The notes beneath the pieces were generated by a model, which saw nothing but the letters and a program-made list of their open reading frames with translations, did not search any database and was not told the origin of the DNA. A stretch of DNA of 6,718 nucleotides from Desulfonatronospira sp. Its GTDB lineage: Bacteria > Desulfobacterota > Desulfovibrionia > Desulfovibrionales > Desulfonatronovibrionaceae. Position numbers and translations under genes: made by a program. The stretch spans positions 1 through 6,718 of the forward strand of contig PWSL01000372.1 in the NCBI GenBank assembly GCA_003563255.1, read 5' to 3'. This document shows positions 5,953-6,718 of the stretch, piece after piece (position 1 is the first letter of the stretch; each line of letters starts with the position of its first letter).

Positions 5953-6246
5953 TGCTCGCTGAAAAAACTCGAGATCAATTCCCAAATGAGCAGCACCCCT
6001 CCTTCTGCTGATCAGAACCTGGAGAAAAAGGCCAGGCCAAAGAGGAATAAAAAGCCAGACGGGCAGAAGGGCCGCAAGGGTATCAACCTGAAACCTGTGG
6101 ACAATCAGGACATCGTTGAAAAGATTTCGCTGGATATCAATACGTTGCCCCAGGGCCGTTACCGAGATGGCGGACACGAGAAAAGACAGGTCTTTGATTT
6201 GAACATCTCGGCAGTTGTCACTGAGTATCAGGTCCAGGTACTTATC
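5953..6246 (+). pseudogene. IS66-family transposase fragment
   Basis: The translation resembles the N-terminal part of IS66-type transposases: LEINSQMSSTPPSADQNLEK, a basic stretch with DGQKGRKG, then GHEKRQVFDLNISAVVTEYQ, the usual stretch before the main transposase domain. Similarity starts upstream of the ATG at 5986 (frame open from 5947 after TAG 5944-5946). That ATG replaces an Asn seen in the usual NSxNSS motif, so it is not a real start. The helix N-terminal to this part and the whole DDE catalytic domain are missing. At about 6246 the frame runs directly into an IS200/IS605 TnpA remnant. A 157-residue hypothetical protein could be predicted across both, but it should not function. 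Confidence 0.75.
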
Positions 6247-6459
6247 AATGGGTATGTGAAGGGCAAAAGCGCCATGATCATTTTCGAAAAATACAGCCGG
6301 TTGAAAAAGAATTTCAAAGGCCATAGTTTTTTGGCTCGCGGATATTATGTGAGCACCGTTGGTTTAGATGAAGCGAAGATCCGCAAATATATCCAGAACC
6401 AGGATCACAGAGAGATGCTTGAGGATCGATACGACTCGGACATGAGTAATCCCTTTTAG
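6247..6459 (+). pseudogene. IS200/IS605-family TnpA C-terminal remnant
   Basis: Roughly the last 70 residues of a Y1 transposase: GYVKGKSAMIIFEKYSRLKK, then FKGHSFLARGYYVSTVG and IRKYIQNQ. The YIQNQ motif keeps the catalytic Tyr and the Gln four residues later, as in IS608 TnpA (Tyr127/Gln131). The HUH motif and all N-terminal sequence are absent, so it is inactive. The usual ARGYxVxTVG motif follows LARG. It is joined in frame to the IS66 fragment, which suggests a deletion or recombination between two dead elements. The stop is TAG at 6457-6459. Confidence 0.8.
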
Positions 6460-6523
6460 AGAAGCCAGTAGCAATTGCAACGTCAATGTAAGTGATCATT
6501 CCGGGTTCAGCCTCCAACCAGTA

Positions 6524-6588
6524 ACCCCTTAAGGGGTGCAAGTAACAATGCCCTTTAGGGCTAAGCAAGCCACCGGCTATGCCGGTGG
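6524..6588 (+). mobile_element. Probable IS200/IS605 right-end region with three hairpins
   Basis: Three short hairpins follow the TnpA remnant: ACCCCTTAAGGGGT (6524-6537), GCCCTTTAGGGC (6550-6561), and CCACCGGC-TAT-GCCGGTGG (6570-6588). The last is a perfect 8-bp stem with a 3-nt loop, of the kind recognised by TnpA at IS200/IS605 ends. The exact end of the element cannot be fixed because the left end is gone. Confidence 0.6.
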
Positions 6589-6632
6589 TAAATACTGACT
6601 TCTTGAATACGAAAATAACCAGGAGGACAGAT

Positions 6633-6718
6633 ATGCCGTCAATTGAACAACATATGGAAATAAGCAGAAACCGCACTGGAAAAACATACAGGGAAGTGCA
6701 TGAATGGATGAATCAGCC
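6633..6718 (+). CDS. N-terminus of a small conserved hypothetical protein, cut by the window edge
   Basis: ATG at 6633 with AGGAGG at 6621-6626, a good start. Twenty-eight codons are visible: MPSIEQHMEISRNRTGKTYR, then EVHEWMNQ. From memory this resembles the start of small uncharacterised proteins that open with (I)E-H...S..RTG..(Y/F)R..HEWMD, but I cannot name the family with confidence. The gene starts 44 bp after the last IS200-type hairpin, so its original upstream region may have been replaced by the element. Confidence 0.7.
   Translation, partial: MPSIEQHMEISRNRTGKTYREVHEWMNQ

Noticed and set aside
6524..6588. CRISPR-like or tandem repeat array
   Set aside because: The three hairpins differ in sequence and spacing and fit an IS200/IS605 end better.

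Overview
The window is about 6.7 kb of mid-GC bacterial chromosome. It is most consistent with an anaerobic, respiratory member of the former Deltaproteobacteria, perhaps a Desulfovibrionales or Desulfonatronum/Desulfonatronospira-like sulfate reducer. This placement is an inference from the decaheme c-type cytochrome, the Tat-exported four-cluster ferredoxin with an FdnI-like cytochrome b, the acidic exported protein, and the IS66 and IS200/IS605 debris. No rRNA or marker gene is present to settle it.

Left part (1-880, minus strand). A small helical protein of unknown function ends at a UGA at 56-58. The same frame stays open to the window edge with coding-like sequence (UGA, then MAKCLDEGVDPAQMC...), and a SECIS-like hairpin starts 12 nt after the UGA, so this may be a small selenoprotein. 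Upstream of it lies a GTG-started ArsR-family repressor. Its own promoter (TTGACA, 17 nt, TATATG) is straddled by a 9-2-9 inverted repeat, the expected layout for autorepression.

Middle gap (830-1755). There is no convincing intact gene here. It holds a perfect 11-bp inverted repeat and several TCCGGA-centred motifs inside a decayed or doubtful reading frame, two further inverted repeats, a nine-T run, and a short frame that faintly resembles a transposase N-terminus.

Core (1756-5837, plus strand). Three genes are co-directional. The first encodes a Tat-exported protein with four [4Fe-4S] motifs and one C-terminal membrane anchor (FdnH/HybA type). The second encodes a four-helix FdnI-type di-heme cytochrome b. 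The third encodes an 819-residue lipoprotein with exactly ten CXXCH motifs in two groups of five, the MtrC/OmcA layout. No molybdenum or tungsten catalytic subunit and no MtrA/MtrB partners are present, and a strong terminator follows the decaheme gene. The simplest reading is an electron-transfer module linking the quinone pool (cytochrome b) through periplasmic Fe-S clusters to an outer-membrane or periplasm-facing multiheme cytochrome. Direction and terminal substrate are unknown. Two hairpins in the 95-nt spacer before the cytochrome gene could tune its expression separately.

Right part (5950-6718). A chimeric pseudogene fuses an IS66 transposase fragment in frame to the C-terminal third of an IS200/IS605 TnpA. 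Three short hairpins follow, resembling an IS200/IS605 right end. About 45 bp later a new small gene begins with a good ribosome-binding site and runs off the window.
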